Origin: Xiphias gladius
Taxonomy: Eukaryota; Chordata; Actinopteri; Istiophoriformes; Xiphiidae
Assembly: GCF_016859285.1 (NCBI RefSeq)
Contig: NC_053403.1
Location: forward strand, 3,257,948 to 3,321,947
Reading direction: 5' to 3'
Length of the DNA stretch: 64,000 nucleotides
Each line of letters opens with the position of its first letter. The first letter of the stretch is position 1. The translations under genes and the position numbers were made by a program. Below, piece by piece: positions 33,460-46,095 of this stretch. The notes under the pieces were generated by a model. It made no database searches, was not told the DNA's origin, and worked only from the letters and a program-made list of their open reading frames with translations.

Positions 33460-35164
33460 CCCTGCCAAGAGGCTGACTCGCAGGACAAATGAGAAGGCCT
33501 CCCTGCTGCCCTGGGATACGTGCTGGCGCCACAGCGCACATGTGATGCACCTAAAGGTGCGCTTGATTTTTATTGCCGAGCAGAATTTCCTCGATATTTG
33601 GGAAGGTGAAGGCTCTGGATTTGAGCCAAGTCTAATCAAGCACAGCCACAATCTACACTGGATTCAGGCCGGGCAGGGTGACCAGCAGGAATCAGAGGGA
33701 GCTGTCGGGTGAAACCTCCACACAACAGTCCTCTGCAGAGGAATCCAGGTCCCTCATGCTCCCAAACACTTGTGAAGACGAAGCCTTACCTCCAGTTTTC
33801 CAGTTTCCTCCTGGCACAGTCGTTTTGGATTGGTTAAAAAAAAAAAAAAAGTATGCAAGCGATGGCATGCAAAAGAAGCTCCACTGCACTTTATTTGTAT
33901 TGTAGCTTGTGAAGCATGGTGCTTTTAGTTTGGTTACTGGATGCAAATCCAGCTCGGGGGGAAAAACAGACTGGTAAAACAAGCTCCAGTTTCCTGGATC
34001 ACTCATCACAAGGTTTGCCGCGGTTGAAGCAAAATGTCCCTGTGACTCTAGAGGGATCATAACAGCGGGTGAAGTCTCCAGGAGGAGGAAACAGAAAAGC
34101 CTTTCTCTTCGGTTTTGTCCTGTGGCCTCTGCCCGTCGAACAAGGCCAACATATCCTGAGTTTACTTGAATTATCCTTTGATGCTCCGGACTGCAGTTGT
34201 GAGACACTCCAAGTGTTGTTGCGTTATGTTATCGTTTCGTTTGGTTTCTTCTTTACATACAACAGTGGTTATGTCGTAAAGTAGCCAGAGGTCTAGACAA
34301 ACACATAGTGCATGAAAGTAAATCTTACACAGCTGACATTGTCTAAAATCATCTGGAAATTTTCTTTTGCAGCTTCTTTGTGACACAGGTTTACGTATGA
34401 ATGTGCTTTGTATTTGCTGGGATACATAAATCTTTGACTGTGCCTACCTGGTACAGCAAAAATCACAAAACAAAACGAAACAAATTTCAAAGGGCGCATC
34501 CCAGAGCTTTTTCCCTCTGTCCCTTCGTTTACTCAACATCCCACAGGGGACAAAGAGGTGAGGGGAGAACAGTTTATTCCACTTTATGAAGGGGCCCTGA
34601 CATAAATAACACCAAACACCAAAACACTATGCTCATGATTCATGTTAACTAATTAGCAAATCATAAGCAGTTCTCAAAACTTCTGGGCCTCTATCTAGGG
34701 CTCTGTTTATTAACCAATGTCTTTCATCCATCATTTCACATCCAAACGTTAATGTGAAATAGTTGCCATCACGATAGGTTCCGGCAAACAGTTCGGTGAC
34801 ACCTTGAAGAAAAGTTACAGATTTGTTTAGACGATACCTTAATTTGTCTCTGACTAATAGGGTTAAAGAAGATTATGACGTTAGAGAAACAACTATCTGC
34901 TGTAGTAAAATAGAACATGTACTGTATGTAATATGGCTTGTACTATAGCTCCATGACGACACAGACGTGCTGCAGCGTCTCCTACACAAACCACTAAGGA
35001 CCAAACAGAATGTGAAGATGTTCTGACTTCAGTGCACAATGACAAGATACACGCACAACTTCGAGTTTTATACTCCGATGCATGATTTGAGACGTGTTTT
35101 TAATGTTGACTCCTGTCCGTTACTATGGTGAGAACCTGAGGGTCCCGGCCGGGTCAGGCTGCCG

Positions 35165-35278
35165 TTAGCGAGACCTGGGGGCCCGGTAGAAGCGCAGCGC
35201 CGTCTCGTGGACTTTCTGCAGTAGCAGCAAGGCGAGCGGAGTGGACAGGAGAAGCACAAACGTGAAACAAAAGATCAT
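35165..35278 (-). CDS. Candidate 37-aa single-pass membrane micropeptide
   Basis: An ATG-to-TAA frame of 38 codons starting MIFCFTFVLLLSTPLA. One strongly hydrophobic segment (about residues 2-20) is followed by a basic tail ending ALRFYRAPRSR. An in-frame stop lies three codons upstream, so the frame does not extend in that direction unless it is a spliced exon; no good acceptor is visible. It sits in a local G+C-rich island inside A+T-rich DNA, which looks exon-like. I do not recognise a family. It could equally be the last exon of an unseen gene, or chance. Confidence 0.25.
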   Translation of the reverse strand: MIFCFTFVLLLSTPLALLLLQKVHETALRFYRAPRSR

Positions 35279-35504
35279 GCTACTTCAGTTATATAAAAAA
35301 AAAGGACTTCTGCTTACATGGCTTTCTTTACCCATTTTAACTCAAAATTATACTCTTCTTTTTGACTTGTGTATGACCGTTGCCAGCATCCGCTGTTTCA
35401 GAATACCTATAAAACCTTTGTTTAATACGTAGTGTTTGATACGCTATCCACACTGGATTGGTTTTCAGTCGTTTATTTGGGCTTGAACCCTTTTTTAAAA
35501 TCAG

Positions 35505-35825
35505 TCATTGAAAGTAATTAAAGTACTTTAGTTGTACTTTCAATCTACCGCTACTCTATTCTGTACTTCTACTCCATCACTATTCAGACTTTGCAGATTT
35601 GAGATTAAAAACATATAATCAACAAATGAATTATGAAGCATCATCATAGGTTAAGATAAGACTTTGTTGAAATGGGCCATTCTGCATAATGAGTTACTTT
35701 TATGTTTGGTATTTTAAGTATATTGTGATGCCAATACTTTTGTACTACTTTTGAATGCAGGGCTTTTACTTGTAACGGAGTATTTTTAACAGGTACTGCA
35801 GTTTTTACTTAAGTTTCAGCTCCTT
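35505..35825. repeat. Teleost interspersed repeat (acttttacttgagta type)
   Basis: The segment with AAGTACTTTAGTTGTACTTT, CTGTACTTCTACTCCATCAC, GAATGCAGGGCTTTTACTTG and CAGTTTTTACTTAAGT matches a common short teleost repeat built from 'tactttTACTTgagta' motifs. Partial relatives lie at 51380-51500 and 60105-60235. Confidence 0.6.
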
Positions 35826-37814
35826 TTCTTTCCTCTGGAAACTGTAAAATGGCATCAGACAACTTCAGCAGTTGCACTCAGCAACACTTTCTAGACAATT
35901 CTGGTTCACTGACATCATGTTATTTACGGTCAAGACTAAGAAGCTCGCCGCACTTCAACATGGATGATCAGAGAAACGGTTGATTACTCAGCGGCATTTG
36001 GCAACGACATGCGATTTTACAAAATTACTCCGCGGTTATCGCATCTCTCTGCGTGTCACACTAGACCTGTGTGAAAATAGGAATCAGTTTCGTCTGTAAA
36101 TCAGCAGACGGGCATCTTTACTTATTTTTGCCATAACATAACCTTTACATTTCTCAATACACCTTTAACATGGCTGCATGTCTCTCCAGACCAATCGACA
36201 ATCTTCCGTTTCATTTCTTTTCGGTTGAGAATATTTGTTTGGTTCTACTCCTTTCAAACCATTGAAAATATTTTATGTGTAAACCCGGTAGGAATGATTG
36301 ATGCATTCTTCTGTTTTGTGGTTCCTAGTTGACGAAAATCTAACATTTCTTTGTCTTTCTCTAGTTCCTATAACAGGAACTTTTTATACCACACTAAGGT
36401 CTTGTTGGTAAAATATATTTGTTTTGTCAAGTTAGGCTGTTGTATTAATCTGTGAATAATTATAGCAAATAGCACTGAGTGAAATGTATTATGAAAGAGT
36501 CGATAACGTGAGAATTCAGCTTGTTTGATACAAGCCGAGACATTTCATGACATGTTTTCATATTTTAAAAAATTTGCACCTGTAAAAGTGGCTCTTCGGT
36601 CTCATGTTTGGTCTGCCATATTTTACGTTGTTGCCATCCTATCTCCGACATTTCTCTCTATGCCCAAAAAAACTCTACAAGTGGGAACAGTTAAGGATAT
36701 TTTGTGTTTTGGTACTGTGACTGCTGCTGAGACAATTAACGTTTTAAACCCACTGAATTTATTGCAGTGCTCTCTACCCTCTCCTGGCTCTACTGTATCC
36801 ATGAAACAGGACATTGGGATTTAGAGATTGTTTTACGTTGCCATATAAATCAGTTTGGATGGAAGGATGTTTTTATGGTTGTGGACAAAGGGCAGCCTTT
36901 AGTTCACAGTGTAACTGACACATAACTTTGTCTGCAGGGGTCAAACTAATATCTACAAACGCAAAGACAGAATGCCTCATTTGTGTATTTTCCAGACAGC
37001 TATTACTGTGGCACTTTCTTTGGCACTTTAACTGTTTCTCAAATCCCATGAATGGACCAAAACCAGCTTTGAGTTAGTCTGTCATTACTTTCAGACTTCC
37101 CTAACCCATTTGTGGCTCTCAGCCCCTGTCAAATTGGTTCCTACTTTGGTTGTAAGTCAAAAAGTGAAGAAAAAAAAAAAAGAAGAAGTCACAAGTATAA
37201 ACTTTCATGTTCAAAGAAAGACTCGTTAATTTCCTGAAAACAGCTGGTCACTGTAGTTTTTAGAAAACGTTAGTCAGACGGAAGGAAATGGTGCATTTGT
37301 TGGGGACTATTTGCAGCTGCGGATTAATACACGTTTTGTGCTCTAGTGAGTATTTGGGGCAGCAGGATGGTGTGTGTGTGGGACTGAGTCTAAATAAACT
37401 ACCGTGCACATGTTCAACATGTCACCTAGTGCAACAGTGTGGCTCACTGATGCTTTTTTAATGGTTTTTGACAACAGTGGAGCTCTGTGGCTCAGAGGAA
37501 TAAGATACATCGCAATGTGGATACACACACACACACAAATACTTCTTATAAGGATCAATTAGTTGTTGATTTGGGTTTTTTCATGGGATTTGTTGACAAT
37601 AAGAAGATACAGGATATTGTAAGACTTGCCTTTTAATCCCGGATGTACAGTGCAGAGAGTTACATGTGTGCAGATTTTTGCACGTTTAAATGTGTGACAC
37701 TATTTAAAAGTGGAAATGTTTCGTTTATCTATGAAGCCGTTGGACCTTCAGCTCTTTTAAAATTAGTCCAAGGACTGGTGGAACACTGGGTGTTGGAGAA
37801 ACTTGTCTGCTGTC

Positions 37815-37885
37815 ATTAATAGTGGAAACGCATATTATGCAGATGACGTTACCCTGTACTTGTCTGTTAAAATCAAGAGATGCTG
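37815..37885 (+). mobile_element. Probable non-LTR retrotransposon (LINE) reverse transcriptase fragment
   Basis: A short plus-strand frame reads GNAYYADDVTLYLSVK, which contains the YADD catalytic box of non-LTR reverse transcriptases and the usual hydrophobic residues after it. The frame stops soon after and no flanking RT motif is recognisable, so at most a small, dead LINE piece remains. Confidence 0.4.
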
Positions 37886-38537
37886 AGTAAAAGCCCAACA
37901 ATTAAAAGCATTTTACTCCAGTGTCTTTGAGTGTCTTCATGTTGTTTTTCTCTCTCTCACACAAACATAGTTTTCCTCTTGAACTGCACTCGGAAACGCT
38001 CCCTGTCGCTCACTTTGTCCAGTCTCTGAAAACATCACAGGAAGACCGTGCGGACCCAGATTTGGTGACATTTGAAGGACTAGGTTTTACTCCTTTCCAT
38101 TTTAGTCGGTTCCTCAGTTTTTCTTACCTGCATTTGTTTAAATACAGTGTTTAAATATGTATGGTGGAATATATTTCCTAACACTGTAACTAACAAAGGT
38201 ACATCAAATAAAGGAAGAAAACTTTGGTCAAAAATGCTGTTTCATTTGCCTTTTGTAGCTATTAGACACAAGTGATTGCTCAATGATTGAACAGTCCACA
38301 ACTTCTGCAATAATTCTCTGACTAAATGTTTCCAAGTATACGTTGGTGGGTTAACAGATTGTCTTTGCAGTATTTCCTTGCTGTGGGGTGTGAAGTGCAC
38401 GTACAGGCACTTGCAGAAGGCGAGGCGGTGACTGATGCTGATACAGAAATAGTTTTTTACTCAGTTTCTCAACCATGGGAGGGAATTTTTATCACGACAG
38501 CAGTTCTGTGCCAGAGACAAAAAGAGCACCACAGAGG

Positions 38538-41500
38538 ATGGCTCCGCTGCTATTAATCCTCGTTTCTGTCCTTCAGTTTGAAGGTAAGTGCTCTTCCTTT
38601 TTGTTATTTAGAATGCCTTATTTATGTGTTTATCGATGTTTTTAAAGAATCTAAACATTTTAACTATTATCATTATAACCTGGAAAAGTAAAAGCAGCAC
38701 AGGAAACTAAATTATCTTTGGGCTCCTTATTCGGAACCTTAAATATGGTGAAATCTGTCAATAGCATTAAAAAAAAAAGAAGGGTTTTCAAATTAGTTAA
38801 TGTATGGTATAGTGTGCACACAGCAGTCGAGGACACTTCCTCCTCTGCACTGTAACAGTTACAACTCTGTCCAGCTTGTCTTATAAAATGCACATTTCAC
38901 TAGACAGTGCAGCTGAAGAACAGCAAAACCCACAAGATCCAGCTGTGCTTTAAAAAAACCAACAAAATATTAAAACAAATTGTATGTTTTTCAAGATTCA
39001 CATCTTCAGTAGGAACCAGGTAGGGAACATGCTTTTCGGTTTGATCTTTTCAGGGGTTTCGATGGCAGTAAGAGGAATATAGAGTAACACCAGACCAGGT
39101 TAAATAAGAGTAAGCTAAGAATCAGAAGGAAGAAAAGAGAGTTGCCAGAAGTTGACCTACAACGCAGCAGAGACGCTTTTATCACGACTTCATGATAAAA
39201 CAGGTCCACGCTATAGTTAATGCACTGAATGTTCTGCTGACATCCAACCATACTCTCACGTTAATCTGGCAGCATGCTTGTACACATCTCTTTTCAGTGT
39301 TTACCGCTCGGCACAGTTTGCAAAGGCCACGTGAAATTTGCTACGTACAGAAGAAGTGTGAAACTGAGGCGCTGCAGTGAACAAAACCCGTTTTTACGTT
39401 TCCTGCTCCACCGCTACACCGCGATTCTGCGCCCCGGTCCGCTTCCTCATATACAGGCTACTTGCACAGCAAAAAGGGACAGTGCCATCCAGTGATGGCA
39501 AGGAAACATTACAGCATTTTCCCACGTGGCCATATGGACATACTGGTTACTGTTGGACCAGTAGGGCCGCACGAGCGACCTCTGTGACCTGTGGGGGGGA
39601 AAAAAAGGAGACAGCAATTGTTGAGGACAAGAAAAGAAAAGCAAGTGACAGCAGCAAGTTGTTTTGGAAAGAATCTTGCATGTGGGCTTCAGCAGAAAGC
39701 GTTTAAAACACATAAACACATAAATGAAGTGAGGCCTGAAAATTTCGATTGTGTTAAGGCGCCGACACCAGAGGACAGTCAAAATTCTCAAAACCTGTTT
39801 TAAAGTACCCTCGAGTGCCAACATATTCGCACAACGCAGACTGTCTCGAAGGCAGAAACGTAGACAACAGTAGCACTAAAATAGTCTTAGAAATCCAGCA
39901 CGCTACTTTATTTAATCTCAGCCCATCTTTTCAAATTGTGTGCCTTATTTGTTTGCGTTTGACTCCTACTGTGTTCATAATAATGAATGTGCATGCATGA
40001 AAATGATAAGAGCTGATGAACTGACCCGCAGTCCTCAATTAAAAACTGCTTTCCTGCAAAGAGTCAGCTTACATCTGTTTGTTGACTCCGAAGCGACAGC
40101 CAGGAAACGCTGAGCTTATCTTAGCATAAAGACTGGAAACGGGGACAAAGAGCTAGTCTGGCTCCGTCCAACAGTGACTAAATCCGCTTACCAGCATCTC
40201 CAGACCTCGCCGCTTGACACAACGCTCCTGTTTGTTAAATCGACAGAAAGACCAATATGTGATCTGATGGATTTGAGCTATTTTTACAAAAGGCCTTCTA
40301 TATGTCATGATTACATATTTACTGTATACACATAATCTTGTTAAAAGTGCCAAAAAAAAAAAATTATATATAAGAAAAATGTATTTAATGAAATGAAATT
40401 AAAAAAAATCCTGAGACATTTTTTTTAAACGTTAATAGAGTTAATATCTTGAAATGTTTCACAATTATGATTGTCTCTGCAGCGGGCATCTGTGGAGGAG
40501 CCACTGTCCTCTACCACAGACCCGGAGACGATGCCACTGTGCCCTGCCGAGGCGTATCATCACCTGACACGACATGCTCCATGGTTGCCTGGTTTCACGA
40601 CAGGGACGCGTCCAGGACCACGGCCGAGGTGGTGAACGGAAGTGTTGCGAGGAGCTCGGCCCGAGCCGCCAGGCTGAGCGTGGGCGCTCACTGCTCTCTG
40701 CTCATCAGCGGCGTCACTGCTGAGGATGCTGGTTTCTACACCTGTCGGCAGGGCGAGGCAAATAACACCGACACGTCTGTGTATCTACTTATTCTGACTA
40801 GTGAGTCTCATTTCTTTGGAAAGCTCGTTTACATTTAACTCCAACTCTGCACCCGTGAAAACAAGCGACGTGGTATCGAGCGCTGTATCTTACCTGGCAG
40901 ATTTTAAACATTTTTTAAACTGAGTTTGCGGTAAACACGTTCTTTTTCCCCTCAGTCTCTGTGTCTCCACCAGACGCTGATCCCACGAGCGATGGTCGAG
41001 TGACATTGGAGTGCTCTCCGCTGAGAGACGGTGCCCTTGGTCCCTGTGCAGAAAACAGCCTCCGCTGGGTGGACGAGACAGGAGCTGTGCTGCTCGGTGA
41101 AGGCGCCGGGTACCAGGTCACGCGGGGGAACTGTACCTCGTTTCTGACCCTGAACGGCGGCAACAACCGAAGACACACCTGCCAGTTTGTCGACGAGAGC
41201 AACAATGTACGGATAGAGGCTGACTACACACCTGCCTTCGCAGGTTTGGCGAGAGACAGTCAGCCACTTACTGCTGCACATAAAGGTTTGGTTCTCACTA
41301 AACTTTTTTTCGCTAAAAAAATAACAATATGAAAAGTACGAAAATGTCTTCCGTGCCACGTGTTCTCCACAGACGCATTATGGTTATTTTGTCTTCCTCT
41401 CAGATTAAGTTTTGTCCTTTATAAACTGGCCTTTTTTTTTCTCTCTTAACCACAGATTCCACAGATGGGTCTCCTCTGGGCTACGTCTCGTTGACCCTGC

Positions 41501-41696
41501 GTATCGCGGGACTGATCCTAATGATTGTAATCACCGTTTCTGTCGTCACAGACACAGGTGAGGAAATTCAGATCCTAACAGGATTCCTCGACGCAGATCG
41601 TCATTTTTCTGAATTTTTCTCTCATTGGTTTTTGTTTTTTCCCCCCTAGGGAGCAAGAAGCCACTCGAAGACAACCATCAGCTGAAGGATAATTGA
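38538..41696 (+). CDS. V+C immunoglobulin-superfamily receptor with short tail
   Basis: A type I membrane receptor of a multigene teleost family usually left unnamed. Exons: 38538-38583 (signal peptide, MAPLLLILVSVLQF), 40483-40800 (V-type domain with Cys, W and DAGFYTC), 40956-41243 (second Ig domain with LECS, RWVDETG and HTCQF), 41456-41557 (transmembrane) and 41650-41696 (tail ending QLKDN). All junctions are phase 1, as usual for Ig genes. The product is about 266 aa; the alternative donor at 41285 adds 14 aa in frame. N-linked sites such as NGS, NNT and NCT are visible. The membrane segment carries an Arg near its outer end (SLTLRIAGLILMIV), and the tail has no ITIM, which suggests an activating or adaptor-coupled receptor. 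That role is inference. Confidence 0.8.
40095..40265. repeat. Teleost interspersed repeat fragment in Ig receptor intron 1
   Basis: TATCTTAGCATAAAGACTGG, AAGAGCTAGTCTGGCTCCGT and AAATCCGCTTACCAGCATCT match a very common teleost noncoding repeat. Class not determined. Confidence 0.6.
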
Positions 41697-42325
41697 GCTG
41701 ATTTGAAATATATAAATATACTGTAAATAGCCTTCACAACTGTATGTGTTCCCAACACCAAGGTGTTAGTATGCTACATCTTTCGAAAAAACCAACCGCC
41801 CTACAACCACACCCACTTCGCACATGAACGTGTCTGTTCACTTCTCCTTGGCATGCACAGATGAATGTAACACCATGAACGACTTTCTGAGGAGAGTGTC
41901 GGCGGTTCTCCCCGTTTCCTGCTTTCCGTTGCCCATTCAAGTGTGACTTTTTTACCTTCGGTTTGATCGACGCGTTCGTACTCGACGCTCCGGGGTTTTG
42001 TAAAAACCTCCACGGCCACGGTTTCTTTGGAGGCCTGAGTGAAGCATGTCGCCGAAGCTCCGCACACTGCATCCCTTCCCCTGAGTCCCCATAGCCAATT
42101 TTACGTCTCTCACAGAAAGCTTTTTTGTTATACAACAAAAATGAGAAAATAAGTAACTGTCATTCCTATTAAACTGAAGTGATGTTAAACACTTAAGTGT
42201 GAACCAGTCTGTCTGGGGTCTCATTAACACTGCTGCAGTCCCACCAAACGGGCATTTTTAAAAAAACGTATTATTCCTTATTGATACATATCAATTTGGT
42301 GAATGTACGTTTTCACAACCAGGTT

Positions 42326-42847
42326 GTTTATCCCTGTCTAGAAAACAGCCTCCGCTGGGTGGACGAGACAGGAGCTGTGCTGCCCGGTGAAGGCGTCGGG
42401 TACCAGGTCACGCGGGGGAACTGTACCTCGTTTCTGACCCTGAACGGCGGCAACAACCGAAGACGCACCTGCCGGTTTGTCGACGAGAGCAACAATTTAG
42501 GGATAGGGGCTGACAACACACACCTGCCTGAGGCGAGGTACCATAGAGTATAGAATATAGTCAGTGAGTAAAGTCAGTTTAGGATAAGGTCAAAATCAAA
42601 ACTTGACCAAATTGTCGGATTATCTTTCATATAAATCCTGCAAATCATTAGTCCAATGACATACTACTCAATCGAGTACTGAGTCAGTAGACTGTGTAGT
42701 AAGCGGAGGGCTGCTTTTTATCCTCAGACCACAGACCCAACCTACATTATCATCGGTGCAGTGGCCGGGGCGGTGGTGTTGCTGGCCACCGTTGCTGCCG
42801 TTCTCGTCAAATGCAGGAAAAGAACCGGAGAGAGGGAGGGCCGGTAA
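42326..42847 (+). pseudogene. Partial duplicate of the Ig receptor 3' exons
   Basis: Bases 42340-42538 repeat most of the second Ig exon of the receptor at 40956-41243 with only scattered changes (the RWVDETGAVL and NGGNNRR segments are intact), but the first third of the exon is missing. A 2-base insertion near its 3' end (CACACACCTGCC for CACACCTGCC) shifts the frame relative to the parent. A separate transmembrane/tail exon at 42735-42847 follows (acceptor ACAG, phase 1). It encodes DPTYIIIGAVAGAVV and a basic tail ending GEREGR. That membrane segment is unrelated to the parent's and has no internal charge. I call it a duplicated, damaged gene end. Use as alternative terminal exons of the upstream gene is possible but less likely. 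Confidence 0.65.
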
Positions 42848-45800
42848 AGCAGTCCGAGTACTGTAGAGCATTTCTTAAACGGTGGTATAGAAGAGACAAT
42901 GCACAATATAATGGGATTTGATATGAGTTCCGTTATAACATGTTATGTCAGCTAGGCAGCGGTGGACTCTGGGATAAGGCAGGACAATGGGACCCAACGT
43001 CTGTGTGGCGTAACAACATGTTGTGGTTGTTGCGGCCTTACTCCATTTAATTTTACAGGTTTCAGATCATTTGTTCATTGAAAACTGCAGTAGGAGTAAA
43101 CTTTGGCGGGACATTCACAGTGTCAGTGACCTCACGGCCGCTACCGTGCCACCTGCGGCATCTGCAGAGTATTCCCACTTCCTGAGGGGAGCTCCTCGGG
43201 AAGAGGACGTAGCGTCTCCCTGGCTGTGTCTGTGTTGGCCCATCAAAAACAAGTAACGTCGTGCAACACGATATGCGTGTGGCGCACGGAAGGGTCGCTT
43301 CAAGACTGGTCCTTGAAATCTTACCTTTTGTTCCAGGCGTTCAAAAACCACTTCACCTCCCTGTGAGTAACAAGCATTTTCAAATATTTCTGATGTTTTC
43401 TAATCACTGCAGAAACACCCGTTGAGCCCCTTCACAAACACACTGACATATATCCCAGAAATGTACTTATTAGTATGTACTCACACAGTATTAAGTTTGC
43501 ATCCATATCAACATTTTGCTCTTAGATGTAAAATAACAAACACGCGTCTGGCGCTTCCATGGGACACAGTAGAGTCTGTGTAAAATCCAAGATGGTACAA
43601 CCGTTTTTTTTTTCTTTTATCAAATGAATGTAAAAACCTCACAACACCAGCGATGTATATTTGCGCTGAGTGCGGCCACTGGGGGGCAGGAGCTGTGCAG
43701 CACCGCCGCTGCTAGCGGAGCAGCTTCCTCTGTTTCCCGCTGCTCTGTGAGGCTCATTCAGGCCTCCACCGAGGAGGTTTACATTGCAGCGCGTGGCGAA
43801 CGCAGACGAGCGGTGTGCATGACATGGCCACGCGCCGTAAACCACTGTGCCACTGTGCGCCCTCTGACCTATGCCACGGCTAGCCATGCCGACCAGCGGG
43901 GCTCTCCTGAGAGAGTGAGTGGCTCTATACATCTTGTTTTGCTCCACAGCGGTTTTCTATGTCTGCGGCGGCTTCGTCTTAAATCTGGCTTCGATCATAG
44001 ACCGAACATGCAGATTTATTACTTATGCTTCACTATACGGCCAAACGCACGTGGACCCACCTGCTCACATGTTTCTGATGAACATCAAATCTTGATGCGG
44101 CCGCTGCGTGCTTCCAGTTTTGTGGCAACGTTTTTTTTTGTGCGGCCGCCTGCGCAAAGCCCGGTTCGAGGAATAGATTTCTTAGTTGGGTGCGGGAGAG
44201 CCATGTCTGGCCGGCACAGAGCCCCGAACCCAACCCTGTCCAGCACCTCTTGGATGAGCCGGATCGCCAGTTAGAGCCCAATAGTCACACGTGGGTGTTC
44301 ATGTACTTTTGGCCATGGAGGGTCTCTCAAGAGGTCTCTGAAAAGCATTTTCTTTCATAAACTGTCCCGATGTGAATAAAAACCGATGGCGCGTGCGAAA
44401 ACACAAGACCCACAAGCTCCCCGTGTATCTGAACGATGAGGGTTAGTGAGCAAATGCGGGCCCCGATGCAGTTAATGGTCTGAATTACGTAAAACCTGCG
44501 CTCTGTGCCACACAGCCCAGAGAGGAGGAGAATGTGGCTTATTCCCCAATCAGACTCCAGTGACGACAGGAACAGATGATCCCGGAATGGCGGCGCAGTC
44601 ATCAAGCCTGCTGCCGGAGGGCTTTCTGCCCGCCAGGGCGCCACCAGTTGGATTTCTGCCCTCGGCGTCTGCGTCGAATTTCAACCCGTTGTCTCTGCTT
44701 TGCGCTGGACCTTCTTAGCTCTGTTGAGCAGCACGCCGATGGTAGAGGGGGCCTGGTGATCTTTCGACCTGCACCTGAAGCAGGGAGGCACGCAGGTGAG
44801 ACGCAGCAGATACTGCTGCGTGGGTTTTTATCTCGTCAGTGATATGTAGGCGTGCCAGTACTTGTAACAGGCGCTTTTGATTTTTAACTTTGAACGTCCT
44901 TTCACGGCGCTAGAATGTTCTGTCTGTTATGTTTCCCCTTTCCACACTTATAAATAAACACGCCAGTCACCGCATGCCGAGCAATCATGTCTCATGGTGT
45001 GTTTTTGGAAGATGAAGAAAGGGACAGTGGCAGGTTCCTCCCTGTTGCGTCAGGGTGCTTACGTAATATTTCCGTAGGTGTAAGCAGCTCAAAAACTTCC
45101 AGGAACAGTTTGTTTTTTTACACAAACCATCATAAACTCTTCATAATAAAAACCTCATGAAACTGTACATTTAAATGTGTCATAAAAAATAAAAAGCAGT
45201 ATTTAACATGTAAGCTTTCTTTTGAAGGTTAAACCCTTCAGTATTGGTTTTGGAAGAGGCTGGAGAGCTCCTGTCGGTGTCCTTCAAATGTATCCAGCCG
45301 GTTGACGTCCACAGCAGGAGAAGATCTTTGATCAGCCCTCTGACTTTCTGATGCTGGTCTAGTGGCAACAAAGCACTTGCCGGATTAGTTTCAGTAGATT
45401 TATTTGGTCCTCTTCCAAAAAGAAACAACAAAAAAAAAAAACAGAAACAAAAAGAAAATCCTCAGAGAGTCAGCTAAAAGTTATGCCGTGCGCCGCTTTG
45501 CGTCTTTTGGTCAGTGCGTGCTTGTCAAGATCCAACTCCGATACCACAGCGCATCGATCAAAAGGATCAAACATAAGTGGTGCAACTAAGAGGCACGTTG
45601 ATATAATTATCGTACTAAAGCTTTTTGTCAGTTAGTTGCCTTGGTTATCGTTATCTTTTATGGATGAGTTATTTTTCAGCAAGTGTTGTCGCCAGGAGAC
45701 GGGTTTGTATTACTAAGGTGGACTGCGTGACATGACTTGGTGGACGTAAAACCCCAAACTATGGTCAAAAAAAAAAAAAAAAAAGCCTAAAATCTCCATA

Positions 45801-46095
45801 CAGGCTCATGTTAGCTAGGACCCGCCTCCTTGATGTGTAGCAACCAATCAGTGCGACAAATAACAGCCTGTGGCTGCGATGTCAACAACATTAGAAAGCA
45901 GCTACTGATGAAGTCCATTGCTGGAATATGAACCGTGATTCAAAACAAACTCTGTTAGTGGTGTTGAACATGGTACAGTGGTGTTTAACACTGCAACTGT
46001 GTCAAGCAGGAAAAAATCTGTGAAAAATATTACACAGAAAAATTCAAAAATCACACGTGTGTGTGTGATGGAGTATTTCACTGCCCTCCTCGTCC
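42848..46095. other. Intergenic region between Ig receptor fragments and CYP2K copy 1
   Basis: No host gene recognised. G+C-rich patches near 43.65-43.95 and 44.56-44.85 kb give open frames on both strands with no family resemblance. A Tc1-type MITE sits at 44032-44317. Confidence 0.5.
44032..44317. mobile_element. Internally deleted Tc1/mariner (MITE-like) element
   Basis: Terminal inverted repeats face each other: left GGCCAAACGCACGTGGACCC at 44039-44058 and right end 44291-44313, whose reverse complement reads GGCCAAAAGTACATGAACACC. The 286-bp interior keeps shreds of the parent transposon (reverse strand GTGCTGGACAGGGTTGG, GGGCTCTGTGCCGGCCAG, GTTGCCACAAAACTGGAAGC) but no coding capacity. 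It is related to the family of the fragment at 28721. Confidence 0.75.

Larger units (their letters stand above)
33460..38537. other. Gene-poor region between FLVCR1 and the first Ig receptor
   Basis: Starts with the FLVCR1 3' UTR of unknown length. Contents I can name are a candidate 37-aa membrane micropeptide (35165-35278), a teleost repeat (35505-35825) and a possible LINE fragment (about 37815-37885). The rest is A+T-rich and shows no exon structure. VASH2, the next gene in mammals, is not here. Confidence 0.5.

Noticed and set aside
36525-36824. 99-codon plus-strand frame between FLVCR1 and the Ig receptor
   Set aside because: No recognisable domain, no splice signals and A+T-rich composition like its surroundings.
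43624-44274. 216-codon plus-strand frame left of CYP2K copy 1
   Set aside because: Its second half runs through the Tc1-type MITE, and the first half is open on both strands through G+C bias.
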